NCBI RefSeq assembly: GCF_902713425.1
Contig: NC_081230.1
Location: 8,884,187 to 8,948,186, forward strand
Source of the DNA: Acipenser ruthenus
Lineage: Eukaryota; Chordata; Actinopteri; Acipenseriformes; Acipenseridae
Length of the DNA: 64,000 nucleotides
Reading direction: 5' to 3'
The notes beneath the pieces are model-generated. The model was given only the letters and a program-made list of their open reading frames with translations. It was not told the DNA's origin and searched no databases. Positions 44,821 through 55,669 of the stretch are shown piece by piece. How positions within the stretch are numbered: position 1 is the stretch's first letter; every line of letters begins with the position of its first letter. The translations under genes were made by a program, and so were the position numbers.

Positions 44821-47621
44821 CTATGAAGGCTCCAGGAGGAAGGTGAGGGGCTGGGGGTGGATCGGGGAGCCCTCCGCGGTCAGTCTCTGGTGCAGCTTGG
44901 AAGCCGTCGCTCCCTCCCCTTCCCTGGTCCTCCAGTACAGCAGCATGGCGAACACCCTCTCCGTGCGGCTCCGGGGGTTCTCCTCCTCAAAGTGCTCCAG
45001 CTTGTGGGTCGGGATCCCCAGGAGCTGCCTGCCCACCTGCTTCCACTCTCGACCCACCATCCCGGACAGGCGCATCAGCTGCTGCTCAGTGACGAGCTGG
45101 CACCCTGCAAGGGGGAACAGCACAGCTAGGTGAAGAGCAGCCACTGATCCACTATCCCTTTAAGTTACAAGGGAAATGCGTGTCGTTCTGCGTGACTGTA
45201 TTTGCATTAATAAAGAGGAGTTACTTTATTACAGTCGTTCTGCATGACTGTATAGAACGACTGTAATAAAGCAACTCCTCTTTATTAATGCAAATACAGT
45301 CACGCAGAACGACTGTAATAAAGTCACTCCTCTTTATTAATGCAAATACAGTCACGCAGAACGACTGTAATAAAGCAACTACTCTTTATTAATGCAAATA
45401 CAGTCACGCAGAACGACTGTAATAAAGTCACTCCTCTTTATTAATGCAAATACAGTCACGCAGAACGACTGTAATAAAGCAACTACTCTTTATTAATGGG
45501 CAGCAGTGTGGAGTAGTGGTTAGGGCTCTGGACTCTTGACCGGAGGGTTGTGGGTTCAATCCCTAGTGGGGGACACTGCTGCTGTACCCTTGAGCAAGGT
45601 ACTTTACCTAGATTGCTCCAGTAAAAACTGTATAAATGGGTAATTGTATGTAAAAAATAATGTGATATCTTGTAAGTCGCCCTGGATAAGGGCGTCTGCT
45701 AAGAAATAAATAATAATAATAAATACAGTCACGCAGAACGACTGTAATAAAGTCACTCCTCTTTATTAACGCAAATACAGTCACGCAGAACGACTGTAAT
45801 AAAGTGTGTCCGGCATAAAAGACTTTATTTTTGATTATAGCTTTAATAAAGGTTAGTTGCTTCTTAACATGCTGCGATCTCGTTCTTCTTGAAATCAATT
45901 TTACTATCAACACGTTTCTCAGTTGTGTTTGAGATACACGAATGGCTTAACAGGTATCAATTGAATTCTTAAAGGACAGTAGAAAAGTCGGGTTAAAGCA
46001 CCAGAAATCAGAAGCCCTAGTTATATGATATTGGCGAATATTTCTTTGAAATGCATGGAGTAACTGTAGGGGGAGCAGTATTTCAGCATGTGTCTTGCAT
46101 TTAGAAAGTAAAATCACAGCCATACAAGTGATGAATTTGGAGATTTGCTCCCGGACTTGTTTCGTGCAAGCACCTGTCAAAGCGCTCAACAGCTATAAAA
46201 AGAAACAGCTAAATGCAAAGGAACCGAAGCTGACCTTTGTGTTTGCTGCAGGGATCAGAGCTGCTCACAGAGCTCTGTTGCTGGACACAGTCAGCGGAAG
46301 AGCGCCCGTTTCTTTTATCTGAAACGCAAACAGTAACATTACCTGACAGGACTGCACCAATAAAGAACATGAATACAAACTCAGAAATTCAACCTGTGGA
46401 AAATATAAAGAAGGAAAGTCACGGGGAAAGCATGCTTTCCAATGTATTGTAACTGGATGCAATGCACCGTTTCTGCCACCAGAGGGAGGTAAAACCTGTG
46501 CATGCTGTCTCCAAATAAAGATTACATTGCAAGGGAAGCAAGGAGAATCCCTGATGGTCGAGTCTGACAAAACAATGATTATAACTAAGCTAGTCATTGC
46601 AGATATGTGAAAGTAGTTCAGAATATATAAGAAGACATTATCAAATAGTTTATGTTTTTTTTTGGCAGTAGTTGCACAATAATTATCTGTAATATACAGC
46701 TATGGCTAAAAGTTTTGCATCACCTAGAACTTTTGAATATATATATATACAAAGCGGTGTGTAATTCACTATGTTAATGTAATATGATTCAGTAGGTTTC
46801 ATTCGACTCTATGAAGCACAATTACAGTAGTAAATTCTAGAGGGTGATGCAAAACGTTTGGCCATAGCTGTACTTAACTGTGTACAGGTCCCAAGGAGTT
46901 TACTGTTTAAAACACAGCAGATTTCTGCTCCTCTATTAACAGCGCAGTATAAGAGCCGTTTCTCAATAGACGCTGATGTTAAACTCACCTTGCACAGAGG
47001 GGTCCTCGCTAGTATCCACTTCTTCAACTTTTCTTTTCTTTGTCGTTCTCCTTTTAGCTACAAGAAACACACACAGAACGAGTGCTGTTAAAATGGCACT
47101 GAGTGACGCTGAATGGCTAAACACCTTGCTGTCTCCGAAGTCGTCTCCTCAACACTAAGGCAAACAATTTCAAAAAGCAAGCCCCGAATTGTACCGGGTT
47201 TCTACCGCAGAACTGCAACGCTAACGGCCAAGTCTGATGTCACATGACTGGTGCAGAAACCCAGTCCCCCCCCGCCAGTCATTCTGCATGGCTAGTAACT
47301 GGATAATATTTGGGGGGGGCGATTGCTACCTTCTCTCCCAAGCTCCTCCAGCTTTGGGAAGGACTCCAGCACGTCTGGGAGTTGGAGGATCTCCAGGAAG
47401 CTGCTGGTCGCTGGACCCCCCTTGTCAATCATGCGGTCCAGCAGGTCCCGGGTCTTCTCTGAGGGGTCGCGGGTGGATTTGAGGCTCCGGTACTCCGGCA
47501 GGGTCAGGAGGCAGCGAGAGTCCACGTGCTGCAGGATGAGATCGGGATCAGCGCCCAGCACCTCAATGAGACGAGGCTTCCAGCTCCTCAGCAATGCGGC
47601 TTCCCTGTCGTGGCTCGCCAT
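44821..47621 (-). CDS. CARD and death-domain adaptor, CRADD/RAIDD-like
   Basis: Exons 47,330-47,621, 46,989-47,057 and 44,821-45,104 join in frame to 214 aa (human CRADD has 199). Residues 1-97 form a CARD: helices around EAALLRSWKPRLIEVL and the typical LLDRMIDKGGPATSSFLEIL. Residues 99-120 are a basic linker, KRRTTKKRKV, which reads as a nuclear localisation signal, then acidic. The rest is a death domain: LMRLSGMVGREWKQVGRQLL, RVFAMLLYWR and ATASKLHQRLTAEG, aligning with RAIDD EWEPMVLSLGL, FIRWRQRFGK and ATFQSLHNGL. CARD-DD is the architecture of CRADD, which bridges PIDD1 to caspase-2. Whether this is the CRADD ortholog or a fish paralog is not settled. A 5' leader exon is needed, since an acceptor (CCTTCAG) lies at 47,641. 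Confidence 0.82.
45183..45810. repeat. 52-bp tandem array with inverted unit and SINE insertion
   Basis: Units of 52 bp (AATACAGTCACGCAGAACGA, CTGTAATAAAG, spacer, CTTTATTAATGC) repeat about seven times from 45,253. One inverted unit (45,183-45,250) is head to head with them. Variants GCAACTAC/CTC and GTCACTCC alternate, giving a 104-bp higher-order pattern. A family-2 SINE splits the array at 45,498. It lies in the CRADD-like intron, just upstream of the death-domain exon. Confidence 0.95.
45498..45721 (+). repeat. tRNA-derived SINE, family 2, inside the 52-bp array
   Basis: Forward copy from GGGCAGCAGTGTGGAGTAG to GGCGTCTGCTAAGAAATAAA, lacking about 15 bp in the CCAGTAAAA-CTGTATAA part. 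The array continues on the far side, so the insertion is younger than the array. Confidence 0.9.
46697..46870. mobile_element. Tc1/mariner-like MITE
   Basis: Ends CAGCTATGGCTAAAAGTTTT and the reverse complement of the right end CAGCTATGGCCAAACGTTTT, both continuing GCATCACC, with TA on each side (46,695-46,696 and 46,871-46,872). 174 bp, non-coding. TA duplications and this end sequence fit Tc1/mariner non-autonomous elements. A partial relative lies at 34,970-35,070. Located in intron 2 of the CRADD-like gene. Confidence 0.85.
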
Positions 47622-47705
47622 CTCACTCCCTCAGGACACCCTGAAGGAAAGGCACACAGCGACCTTGGGTGTACCCTGCGGCTCAGGAAAGGCACCTCTG
47701 TGTGA

Positions 47706-48075
47706 AGTTAGTGAAAGCACAGCAAAGTGTAGCAAAGCACAGTGAAAGCATGGTAAAGCATAGGGGAGCATTGTAAAGCACAGAGAGGTCTGGTAAAGCA
47801 TAGGGAAGCATTGTAAAGCACAGAGAGGTCTGGTAAAGCATAGGGAAGCATTGTAAAGCACAGAGAGGTCTGGTAAAGCATAGGGAAGCATTGTAAAGCA
47901 CAGAGGTCTGGTAAAGCACAGGGAAGCATTGTAAAGCACAGAGAGGTCTGGTAAAGCATAGGGAAGCATTGTAAAGCACAGAGAGGTTTGGTAAAGCATA
48001 GGGAAGCATCGTAAAGCACAGAGAGGTCTGGTAAAGCACAGTAAAAATAAACAATAGTAAACTAACCCATAGTAA
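47706..48075 (-). repeat. TAAAGCA-type repeat expanded into a 40-bp array
   Basis: Seven copies of a 40-bp unit (TAGGGAAGCATTGTAAAGCA then CAGAGAGGTCTGGTAAAGCA) run from 47,761 to 48,039, with degenerate flanks of the dispersed family on both sides, ending AGTAAACTAACCC. Each 40-bp unit is two related 20-bp halves. It lies just 5' of the first coding exon of the CRADD-like gene. Confidence 0.95.
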
Positions 48076-48993
48076 AAGCACAGCAAATATTTAATATTTT
48101 ATCTGGGTGACGTGATGGTTATACTTGCAGTTCTCTTGGCCGGGTCTCGCTTGTAAAAGAGATTTTTAATCTCAAATTACTCAAGTGAGGACCCAGAGGG
48201 AAAGCAAAGTTTACAAACAGAGATTTCTTTAACCTGGAGTAGTAGCAGCAGCTGTTAGCTAAAACTACACATCTGAGACCGTCACAGTGTGTTAATGGTA
48301 AAAGAATCTGATAAATCTTAAATTTCAGCGTTAACTGTCAACATTGAACAAGTGAGGTGGCAAACGTCCGGAATTATGAAGAATTACAGGATTATTATGT
48401 ACAGGATTATTCTGACAGCTGAAGTAACTGTGACAGACAAACACTGACTCCCAACACCTCAAAAGTCTCTAGTTCAGATGTGAGTGGACATTTAAAACAT
48501 CAGGCATTATCGTTCAGCCTTTGCATACAAAAAGAATTGTCAGATTTGTTGGATTAATGCCACTGTGAAAGTGCACCATTGGTAACTGAATTAATTTTTT
48601 TTCTGCACGATGCAGTCTCTATTTTCAGATTGGAACCACTCCCTTTTAGCCATGGAGCTATGATAAAATAAATAAACACATGTAATAAACACTTCTAAAA
48701 ACGTGTGTGTTTTTAGTGCCAACATGCCTACATGAATGGGTTGCGCCACTTTGATGAAATGAACACTGCTTCGCGGTTTCATTACGAGTCAGCCCTGGAC
48801 AGACACCTCTTGCTCACACTTAAGTGAGAGTTTCAATTTCATGTCTCAACAGACAGACACCTCCATACCTCCCCACAACCTGACACACACAAAACAGCAT
48901 GCTAAGTAACGCTAATAGCAAGCGATAAAAACAAGTTATCCCAGATATACGAGAAAACGAAGGTGCTGCACTGTAGTTTCATCCCTATGTGTA

Positions 48994-48995
<2 letters not shown>

Positions 48996-49030
<35 letters not shown>

Positions 49031-49051
49031 GATATATATATAGATATATAT
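48996..49051. repeat. (TA)n microsatellite
   Basis: TA-rich tract with a few C and G interruptions. The rest of 48.1-49.3 kb shows no supported feature. Confidence 0.9.
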
Positions 49052-49299
49052 AATAACACACAGCACGTGAATCAGCGCTGAACAAAAAGCAATTAAATGA
49101 TTGGTTTTTGCAACCATAAATAACTGATCTGTCACCTTCATGAATTGATAAAGCCGCGGGAACAGCAGTACACAGTATCCTACCTGGATAAAGAAAAGAA
49201 AAAATCCTGGGGAGTTTCCAAATTAGCAAACAAAAAACACATGCACACACAAACAAAGCAAGGAATATTTAAACCAGGATTTTAGAAGCGACGGGGAGT

Positions 49300-49460
49300 C
49301 AAAACACTGTAGTGTAATTGCGTTGTACTGTTATTTCCGACCTCACAGGAACAACGACACACAGCCACTTTCTGTTTCGTAACGAAACCGCGCCCACGCG
49401 TTTCGTCATTAGCAGGACCGGAGTCGGATTCGCTGAAAGTGAGTGACGTTTACATGACAT
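49300..49460 (-). promoter_or_regulatory. Candidate promoter of the CRADD-like gene with ISRE
   Basis: CpG-rich block 1.7-1.8 kb upstream of the first coding exon. On the minus strand it holds GAAACAGAAA (49,369-49,378), an exact match to the GAAANNGAAA interferon-stimulated response core, next to GGGCGCGGTTTCGTTACGAA. I could not place the leader exon donor with confidence, so the link to the gene is inferred. Confidence 0.35.
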
Positions 49461-49591
49461 GAAGTAACCGGATTCCACGGAATCGGAATAGAGTTTATAT
49501 GACAATTGGATAAACCAATGCTATAGTTATCTCGGTATAATACATGACGTTGATGTAATGGGATCCACTAAATTCAAAACAATACTTCAGT

Positions 49592-49823
49592 TAGGGTTAC
49601 CATACGTCCGTTTTTTCCCGGACATGTCCTCTTTTTTGGTCCTTAAATCTCCGTCCGGCCGGGTTTTTTAAATTTCTAAAAATCTCCGGGATTTTGCCCT
49701 GCTCTTTCGATTGAACTACAATTCCCAGTGTGCGTATACCCTATAACGAACGGTGTGTGCCGTGCGTGTTTAGAAGAGGCCTTTAACGTCTGTGCAGTAC
49801 GGAAGCGTATTGCTGCCACACAT

Positions 49824-49893
<70 letters not shown>

Positions 49894-51953
49894 AATTACG
49901 TGATATGGAGTTATCACGTAATAAGAACAAACTGAACTTGCATACAGCCTCGATCGTATTATTTACTTTAATAATATCTACTCTTTGGAACTTGCTGTTA
50001 AGGATTGTCAGCAGCTCCTGTGAGCTTCCACGAGGTGTTAGTTCCCTATCACGTAATTACGTGATCGTCATCAAGTAATTAAGTAATAATTTTTTTTTTT
50101 TTATGTGTGGCAGCAATACGCTTCCATAGTGCAGGCACGAGCGTAGCCAACTGACACTGCAGAGCTAGAAGCGGGGTAAGTGGCAGCAGGTGCGAAATAG
50201 TCTAGAATTTGATTTGAAATTGTTGAACACTTTTATTTAAATGAAGACACCTACCACCGAACACAATGCCAAAACGAAAGTGTAAATTGACTGCAGTATT
50301 ACTATTAAAAACAAAATTTCCGTGTTTTCGAAGTGGTCGAGTAGAATGGGAAGCCGAGTGCTTGGTATGTAGAGCTGGTACTTACGTCTCTGTGGCAAAT
50401 AAAGGTGCTATTGATTTACAATCTCATGTGGAATTGAGAAGCATAAGAAGGCAGTTCGAGGAGAGAGCTCATTAGCAAAATTAACAGATTATTTTGTAAA
50501 ACCAGGCAGCAAATCAGAGGATGCTCTTACTGCAGCTGAGGGTGCTCTAGCATTTCACACCGTTAAGCATCACAATAGTTTCAAGTCAATGGATTGCACT
50601 TCTTTCTGTCTTGTTGAAGAAGACATTCCCTGAGTCTGAGAAATGTTCCAGTGCTCGAACCAAGACAGAAGCGATTGTTAACTCTGTGCTTGCACCGCGT
50701 TCTGTTGACACTGCTCTAAAAGCGCTTGAAGAAAATGACATAGCTTACTGTGGAATTGCTACAGATGGAAGCAATCACGGTTCAGTGAAAATATTCCCCG
50801 TAATAATTCAGTATTTTGACTGGAAGAACGGCGGTTTGCAGTCAAAATTAATCGAGGTCCAGAACACACCTAATGAGACTGCCGATACGATTGCGCAATA
50901 CGTCAAGGAAACTCTGGAAAAGAACGGTTTGTTTGAGAAGTGTATCGCGTTTACGGGGGACAACTGCAATACAAATTTCGGATGACTCCGGCGTGATGAA
51001 GGAGGAAAGAACGTATTTGCGAACTTAAAGAATTTGTTGCAGAAGAGGACTTTAATCGGTGTGGGTTGCCCAGCACACATTTTGAACAATTATGTCCATC
51101 ATGGGGCAGACACACTGGATGTTGACATTGAGAACATTATTTTTAAAATTTACCAATACTGTCCGAACTGAGCATCTGAAAGAGTACTGTGAGTTTGTTG
51201 ATATCAAATACAGAAAGCTGCTTTCTCACAGCAAGACACGATGGCTGTCCTTATTCCCAGGCATTACAAGGCTGCTACAGATGTTTCCGGCCTTTAAGTC
51301 GTTCTTTCTGTCACAGGACAAACTATCCACGGTGATTAAGACATTTTTCGAACATCAAATGTAGAGCGAGTTTTCTCACTGATACAAAGCCAGTGGACAA
51401 AGGAAAGGAACCACTTGACTGTTGAGTCGCTGAAAGGGATTCTACTTGTACAGTACAGTTTCAGACAAACGTCTTGCAAAGACTTTCATGCCTACTTGAT
51501 GAGCAATCAACCACTGCTGAGAAAGGTGCGATCTACAGAGAAGTATGCATGGGCACATCAGGAGGAAGAGGACTGAAAAAGGACTGGTGGATGTAAAAAG
51601 ACATTTAAATTCGTTGTTTTTTTTAGGCCATTACACTTTTTTTAAAAAAAAATAAATAGACACTGAAAGGGATCACATTTCAGGCAAAGACTTTCTTTTA
51701 TGGCTACTTGATGAGCACATCAGGAGGAAGCACAGAAGAAAATGACTCACCACATGTAAAAAGGTACATTTAAATTTGAATGACATTGATTTCTGAGGCT
51801 ATAACACTTGTTGTAGATGTGTAGACGTGTAGTACACAGTGTATATATATATATAAACACATATTAATACAACTTGAGTTGGTAGATACACCAACCCCCC
51901 CCCCCCCCCCTCCAGAGTGTCCTCTTTTTTGTAAGTTTAAATATGGTAACCCT
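49592..51953 (+). mobile_element. hAT transposon copy, decayed
   Basis: Ends AGGGTTACCATA and TATGGTAACCCT are inverted repeats, and ACTTCAGT stands on both sides (49,584-49,591 and 51,954-51,961), a perfect 8-bp target duplication typical of hAT. A related inner motif GTCCTCTTTTTTG is near both ends. Frames inside at 50,266-51,577 code hAT transposase parts: a BED-like N-terminus (CFRSGRVEWEAECLVC), IATDGSNHGSVKIFP, FTGDNCNTNFG, VGCPAHILNN, and the C-terminal NVERVFSLIQSQWTKERNHL dimerisation block. The middle, between FFEH and NVERVF, is missing; frameshifts and stops occur (for example near 50,475 and 51,364). About 150 bp of the 3' end is duplicated (51,476-51,630 and 51,683-51,810). Confidence 0.93.
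49798..50128. mobile_element. 331-bp palindromic element nested in the hAT copy
   Basis: Perfect 25-bp inverted arms (49,801-49,825 and 50,101-50,125; they begin GGAAGCGTATTGCTGCC) extend by three imperfect bases, and GTGCAG flanks both sides (49,792-49,797 and 50,129-50,134), a 6-bp target duplication. The interior carries a long (TA)n tract (49,827-49,887) and two copies of the 16-bp palindrome TCACGTAATTACGTGA at 49,888-49,903 and 50,049-50,064. No coding capacity. The superfamily is not assigned. Confidence 0.85.
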
Positions 51954-52662
51954 ACTTCAGTCTAATTAAAAAAAATGTGTAGTAAAATAAAACATCGAAT
52001 AACACAAACATTAGCACTACTACAACTTAACCTCAGTGGTTATCACATCACGAGGCATTGACGGCGCCAGCACAGTACAACGTTAAAGGCGCGTTCTTTT
52101 TTTGGCATTTTTTTTGTGGTAATTTTCAACTTAACAGTTAACTGTATGTATTGCAATAGAGGGGGGACTTTGCCGAAACTCATAGGGTTAAAAAATAAAT
52201 AAAAATAAAAACACAACACTGCTACATCTGCGCAACCTACTTAGAAATAATTTTGCAATACAACGATGACTCCACCTTGCTGTTCAAAGTAATTGTTTTT
52301 CAACACAGGTCGGGAGCACAAACGAATGAGACAAGTTTGGGTCAATTCCGACATTGTAGGGGGGCTGAGTGACGTCACTGCCCTAAAAAAGAATCGTTAA
52401 TATCTTAAAAACTATAGCAGCACAAACGTTTGTTTCAACGGCACAAACCAATGATATATGACTCATCGTTTGTGCTGTTTGTAGGGCGACCCCTCACTTG
52501 TAAATATAGCACTACACCCCTCATTTTAAACCAAACCACAATGGCTTTGTAGATTTGTGAATCTCAGTACAGCACCTGGGACTAGATGCGCCTCTGAATC
52601 ATGCAATGCTCTGCCAAATCACTGTGTAAACTTTTGTATTCATGAGTCATGTACCACACGCA

Positions 52663-52785
52663 TCATCGGAGCACCAGGAGGTTAAATGACTTCCTTAGGG
52701 TCACACACAGTGAGTCAGTGGCTGTGCTGGGATTGCACCGGGAATCTCCTGGTAACAAGCCTGTATTTTTAACCACTCGACCACC
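52663..52785 (-). repeat. SINE family 1, partial and diverged
   Basis: GGAGCACCAGGAGGTTAAAT through GTCACACACAGTGAGTCAGT to TTAACCACTCGACCACC on the minus strand is the tRNA-like head and part of the body. The LINE-like tail is missing. Confidence 0.7.
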
Positions 52786-53080
52786 AAGGGGGCGGGCGGA
52801 CGGACGGACACAGTGTATTAACAGACAATCTACATCTTTGCTATGTTTGGTTTATTTATTCCCCACCCCCTCCCCCTCCCCAGGAAATAAAGTCAAGGCA
52901 TAATGTAAAGTCAAATATGTAGCTTTATTAAATTGAAGAAAAACAAAACAGATACACTTTTAAACAGTATGTACCAACACGTAGATCTTTTAGGGTGGCA
53001 ACAGTGATAAAATTGCATGAATAAAACCCCTTGGTTATTTGCATGAATATAACCAATGACGCTCAAGTCCCAACAAGGGA

Positions 53081-53314
53081 GGCTGTGTGGTCCAGTGGTT
53101 AAAGAAAAGGGCTTGTAATCAAGAGGTTCCCGGTTCAAATCCCACCTCAGCCACTGACTCATTGTGTGACCCTGAACAAGTCACTTAACCTCCTTGTGCT
53201 CCGTGTTTCAGGTGTGACGTAGTTGTAAGTGACTCTGCAGCTGATGCATAGTTCACACACCCTAGTCTCTGTAAGTCGCCTTGGATAAAGGCGTCTGCTA
53301 AATAAACAAATAAT
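53081..53314 (+). repeat. tRNA-derived SINE, family 1
   Basis: Full-length forward copy, close to those at 3.3 and 32.6 kb. Confidence 0.85.
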
Positions 53315-53636
53315 AAAAGCGAAGCAATTGCGACTGCAGATTGAAAGCATAGAAACGTGTAGCTTACAAAGGTAGTTTACAGATTCTATCAGTGCAGCCG
53401 GTTTGTGCATTTGAGAAAGGAGACGAAGACTCGTGAAATTTAATTGGAGACTGGAATTGATGAGAAGCAATTACCCATCCGCTGTACGAATTAAAAATGT
53501 GTGCTACTTTCTTATATGAAAAATGAGGGGAAAAAAGGGGGCGACCCTGACGCCCCGATAAAACGAGGGAGTGGTAGTACAGTATTTGTTATTAGCCTTT
53601 TTGTTTCTCTATGGGTCTCTCGCTATATTGCGGCCC

Positions 53637-53639
<3 letters not shown>

Positions 53640-53696
<57 letters not shown>
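53640..53696. repeat. (TA)n microsatellite
   Basis: About 28 TA dinucleotides. Open frames through it are chance products of the repeat. Confidence 0.97.
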
Positions 53697-53698
<2 letters not shown>

Positions 53699-54099
53699 AG
53701 CGCCCACGTCTTAACCGCCCTGGTAGCATCTCCACCGTGTGTGGTAGCAGGAGGATGTGTATACCGTCACGTACGCTGCAAAAAGCGGCGATCGCTTCTG
53801 CAATACCCGCATGCATTCAAATATTTTAAACAGAAAGCATGTCAGCGTAAAGCTATTAACTGTCATGATTATGTTACCAAAATACAACAAGCTGGATCTA
53901 GATAAGACAGAAACTCAGCACGCAACAAACGCGTTTTAGCCTCTGACAGATACTGTCTATGTCACATTTCTTTGTCTGTCTTTTGCTCAGCCACAAGAAT
54001 CACTCGAATCCTGCCAACATGCTAACCCATTGTTTAATCGCGTCTGCTACAACGACCTACGGCTTGATTTTACACATTCTCCACGGAGTGCCTCTTTGT

Positions 54100-54460
54100 T
54101 AATTAGCGGGGCTTGCGAAGCAAGAGTCCCCACTTTAAATCTTCAACATACTCCTTCTTCTTCTTCTTCTTCTTTGGCACGCTACTCCTCTTACACCGTT
54201 TAAGCTAGAAACGCCGTTAAACTATTAAGCTTTTTGTCCTTTTTTGTCCATCTTCATTCACTTTAATGGGACTTCTTTCAACATTCTAAAGCTCCCCATT
54301 GTTTAAAAACTCCCAGACTTCCAACATTCTATTTACTGTAAACGATGTGACTTTTGACACAAATCAGCTACTTTGACCACTTTCCCAACAAGTAAGACAA
54401 AAAGTTAGAGCATATGGAATCTTCCTCTACTTCTCTGCTATTCAAATATGAAATCAGCTC
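54100..54460. repeat. Interspersed repeat of unknown family
   Basis: AGCGGGGCTTGCGAAGCAAG, a CTT microsatellite and ACTTTAATGGGACTTCTTTC form a combination that I recall from many fish genomes as a high-copy element. No coding capacity. Boundaries are uncertain and the identification is from memory. Confidence 0.4.
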
Positions 54461-54621
54461 AAAAATATCTTCTACCAATCAAACGGTACTGATTAACTAA
54501 AACAAAAATTAATAATAAAAAAAAAGCTAATCATTAAAATACTGGGTTACTGAGGGGGTATTAGGGGAGTGGCGGAGAGGGACCCAAGTTTGAGAACTGC
54601 TGGTATGCATGAGATTTATAT

Positions 54622-54850
54622 GTGTGTTTCCAAATACTGTACAGTGTAATTTACCTTATAAAAGTTTTGCCATGGGAAGTTTGTCCCACGAATGCCCCTA
54701 GTGGTTATACTGTGCACTTACCACGATTTGCAATGTTATCTTTTTTAAATATGCTTTCCCTTCTTGACTTTACAATGCCTACTTCCTGCATGCTTTGGAT
54801 ATGCCTTTCTTACTGTGCCTCGGTTTTACTCGGGGAATCTTTCATCAGGG
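54622..54850 (+). repeat. Dispersed TAAAGCA-type repeat, diverged
   Basis: TTTACCTTATAAAAGTTTTGCCATGGG, TTACCACGATTTGCAATG and CTTTACAATGCCTACTTCCT blocks resemble the inverse orientation of the family at 36.75 kb. A similar diverged stretch lies at 57,035-57,150. Confidence 0.4.
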
Positions 54851-55164
54851 GTTATTCAGGACAGTGAACCTGCACACACATTGGCACAACCATGCAGGTT
54901 TCCTGTCACATAGGATGGGATTTGGAATCCTCCGAGTCACATATTACGTAACTGGCTATTGTTCATCAAGCTCATTTTTCTACAGACCCCTTCACTCCTT
55001 TTCAAAGAGACTGGAATAGTTTTGTGACAGAGTGCTCCGGCCGACTAAGGCACATTGTTTTGCATTTCTGTTGCCATAGAGATGAGGAACACACCTCTCT
55101 TAAAAGCACGCTTTAAAATGGGCTTGTCATGCAGATAAAAAAAAAAAAAAAACATTCACAAAAT

Positions 55165-55300
55165 GTAATGGATCTCCTCTTAGGGACTGATGAGTCAATA
55201 ATGCTGACCTCAGCATAAAACCCTTACCTCTCCACTAAGCTCTTTGGACCGTATGGTTTGCGGTTCGAGTCCAGCCCCTCGCCTTTCCATTCAATTCAAT
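55165..55300 (+). repeat. SINE-like fragment shared with 16.8 kb
   Basis: See the 16.8-kb copy. Here the B-box-like GGTTCGAGTCCAGCC is better preserved, which supports a tRNA origin. Confidence 0.5.
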
Positions 55301-55317
55301 GGGCTGAGATGCCAGTT

Positions 55318-55500
55318 CTTGGGGTGTCCAATCACAGTCCTGGAGGGTATTCCACTCCGGGTTTAACAGATAAAACGAGATCATGAACGACTTCAGGGTC
55401 TGGATGGAGGGTTAACTGGTTCAATTAAACAGTTTAGAACAGGGTTGGAACAAAGACCCGGAGTGGACGAGCCCGCTTTGGCCAGCCCTGTCCATTTAAG
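55318..55500. repeat. Miniature inverted-repeat element, family A, copy 3
   Basis: Left end GGGGTGTCCAATCACAGTCC, internal TTCAGGGTCTGGATGGAG and GAACAGGGTTGGAACAAAGA. This is the best preserved of the three copies. Confidence 0.65.
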
Positions 55501-55669
55501 TGTAAGGGAATTGAAACTCCTGCATGTGTGTCTTCAGTGAGTTTGTATACAACTCCAACCAATAGTATGAACTTTCAGGATCTCATGACAAAAAATCTTA
55601 ACAAAAACACGGCCAGTTTTGATAACTTAAGGTACTGTCATTTAGTTAAGTCTAAATCTAACTGTTTAT

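Noticed and set aside
47631-48086. Minus-strand frames rich in LYNASLCFTRPL and ALPDLSVL
   Set aside because: Pure product of the 40-bp array; no homology and no splice support.
49592-51953. Host gene or domesticated transposase
   Set aside because: Perfect target duplication and end repeats together with frame breaks and a missing core show an ordinary dead transposon copy.
53501-53905. Plus-strand 134-codon frame through a TA tract (Ile-Tyr repeats)
   Set aside because: Open only because (TA)n has no stop in that phase; both strands show the same effect.
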